Positions 32,055 to 32,426 of a stretch of DNA of 32,426 nt are shown in pieces. The DNA is taken from NCBI GenBank assembly GCA_009392005.1, contig VFHL01000001.1:151966-184391 (forward strand), written 5' to 3'. The notes under the pieces are model-generated. The model was not told the origin of the DNA. It saw only the letters and a list, made by a program, of their open reading frames with translations, and made no database searches. Source of the DNA: SAR202 cluster bacterium. Lineage in GTDB: Bacteria > Chloroflexota > Dehalococcoidia > UBA6926 > VFHL01. A program made the translations under genes and the position numbers. Position 1 is the stretch's first letter, and each line of letters begins with the position of its first letter.

Positions 32055-32426
32055 TTAGCTTTTTTGCGGTCGGAATTTTGGGATAGCTAATTCCTCAGCT
32101 CGCTCCCAGGTGACTTCTACTGGCATACCTACACTTACATCCTTTGGATCACAGTCAATGATATTTGTCATGACCCGTACACCCTCAGCAAGATCAACGA
32201 GTGCTAATACGTAAGGTACTTCCTCACGGAATCCGGGTGAAAGATTTTGGTAGGTAATTGTGTAGCTGTACACCGTTCCTTTGCCACTAGCTCGTCGCCA
32301 CACGGTGTCGCTTTTTAAGCATTCTGGGCAAACGGTACGTGGATAATGGAAACTAATGTTACAGTTCGGGCAGAACTTTATCATTAGTTCTGCTCGCAGC
32401 CCACCTGTGTAGTAAGGGGCTATTTC
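32055..32426 (-). CDS. DUF35 zinc-ribbon/OB-fold protein, partial at its N-terminus
   Basis: The minus-strand frame is open past ATG 32384 to the window edge, and those 14 codons (EIAPYYTGGLRAEL) fit the helix that precedes the zinc ribbon in the family, so the true start probably lies outside. The ribbon has four cysteines in FCPNC and VCPEC (numbers 5, 8, 19 and 22 from the Met at 32384). An OB-fold follows with GKGTVYSYTITY, PYVLALVDLAEGVRVMTNI and VGMPVEVTWE. DUF35 proteins usually partner thiolase-like or HMG-CoA synthase-like enzymes and channel acyl-CoA; a thiolase gene just beyond the window is likely but unseen. Confidence 0.88.
   Translation of the reverse strand, partial: EIAPYYTGGLRAELMIKFCPNCNISFHYPRTVCPECLKSDTVWRRASGKGTVYSYTITYQNLSPGFREEVPYVLALVDLAEGVRVMTNIIDCDPKDVSVGMPVEVTWERAEELAIPKFRPQKS

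Noticed and set aside
1-32426. CRISPR arrays, tRNA/rRNA genes, insertion sequences, toxin-antitoxin pairs, phage genes
   Set aside because: Read through on both strands without finding repeat-spacer series, tRNA cloverleaf patterns, transposases or phage-like proteins; short or divergent examples could have been missed by eye.

Overview
The window looks like a chromosomal segment of a moderately AT-rich bacterium, most plausibly a Chloroflexota lineage such as marine SAR202 or a Dehalococcoidia relative. The clues are the small DUF5679 zinc-ribbon proteins, a fused gamma-alpha KorA with KorB next to a MidA-type methyltransferase, UbiD/UbiA/UbiX without other ubiquinone genes, and a sortase beside an Lgt-like protein. 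This placement rests on gene content alone and no marker gene confirms it. No rRNA, tRNA, CRISPR array, transposase or phage gene was seen.

Layout. 1-396: 5' part of ribosomal protein bL25 (minus). 530-3376: a DppB/DppC-type permease pair followed by an aldo/keto reductase (minus). 3559-7107: a plus-strand run of crotonase, zinc-ribbon peptide, M24 peptidase, SDR and DinB-like protein. 7138-9942: a stand-alone biotinyl carrier (minus) converging on nothing obvious, and a DUF255 thioredoxin-domain protein (plus). 9965-12709: a minus-strand sulfur/thiol-redox block with two identical DUF5679 peptides, TusA, a tandem rhodanese and CcdA, interrupted by two apparently broken genes. 12996-16825: korA-korB-midA (minus), ending at a good intrinsic terminator. 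17072-23416: MBL-fold hydrolase, DNA polymerase III delta-prime, diaminopimelate decarboxylase, amidase, and a thioredoxin-like lipoprotein. 23540-29369: a TetR gene with a clear sigma70 promoter and an overlapping operator, coupled to ubiD, ubiA and ubiX, followed by a three-domain fusion gene. 29476-32426: tlpA, an lgt-like gene and a sortase (minus), preceded by a structured element and a partial DUF35 gene.

The most unusual gene is the 693-residue protein at 27288-29369. It joins a DapA-type class I aldolase, a full MfnB-type (5-formylfuran-3-yl)methyl-phosphate synthase domain with its catalytic Asp/Lys residues, and a C-terminal TusA-like sulfur-carrier domain. It sits just after UbiD and UbiX, the enzyme family and cofactor maker for aromatic and furan carboxylate decarboxylation. 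This suggests an undescribed furan-derived metabolite or cofactor pathway, but that is inference. The neighbouring UbiD/UbiA/UbiX could equally serve menaquinone synthesis by the futalosine route.

Other points of note are a crotonase lacking one of the two catalytic glutamates, two tandem 48-residue genes that differ only by synonymous changes, a small secreted-type gene broken at two homopolymers upstream of the rhodanese, and a likely SbcC/Rad50-type gene remnant.
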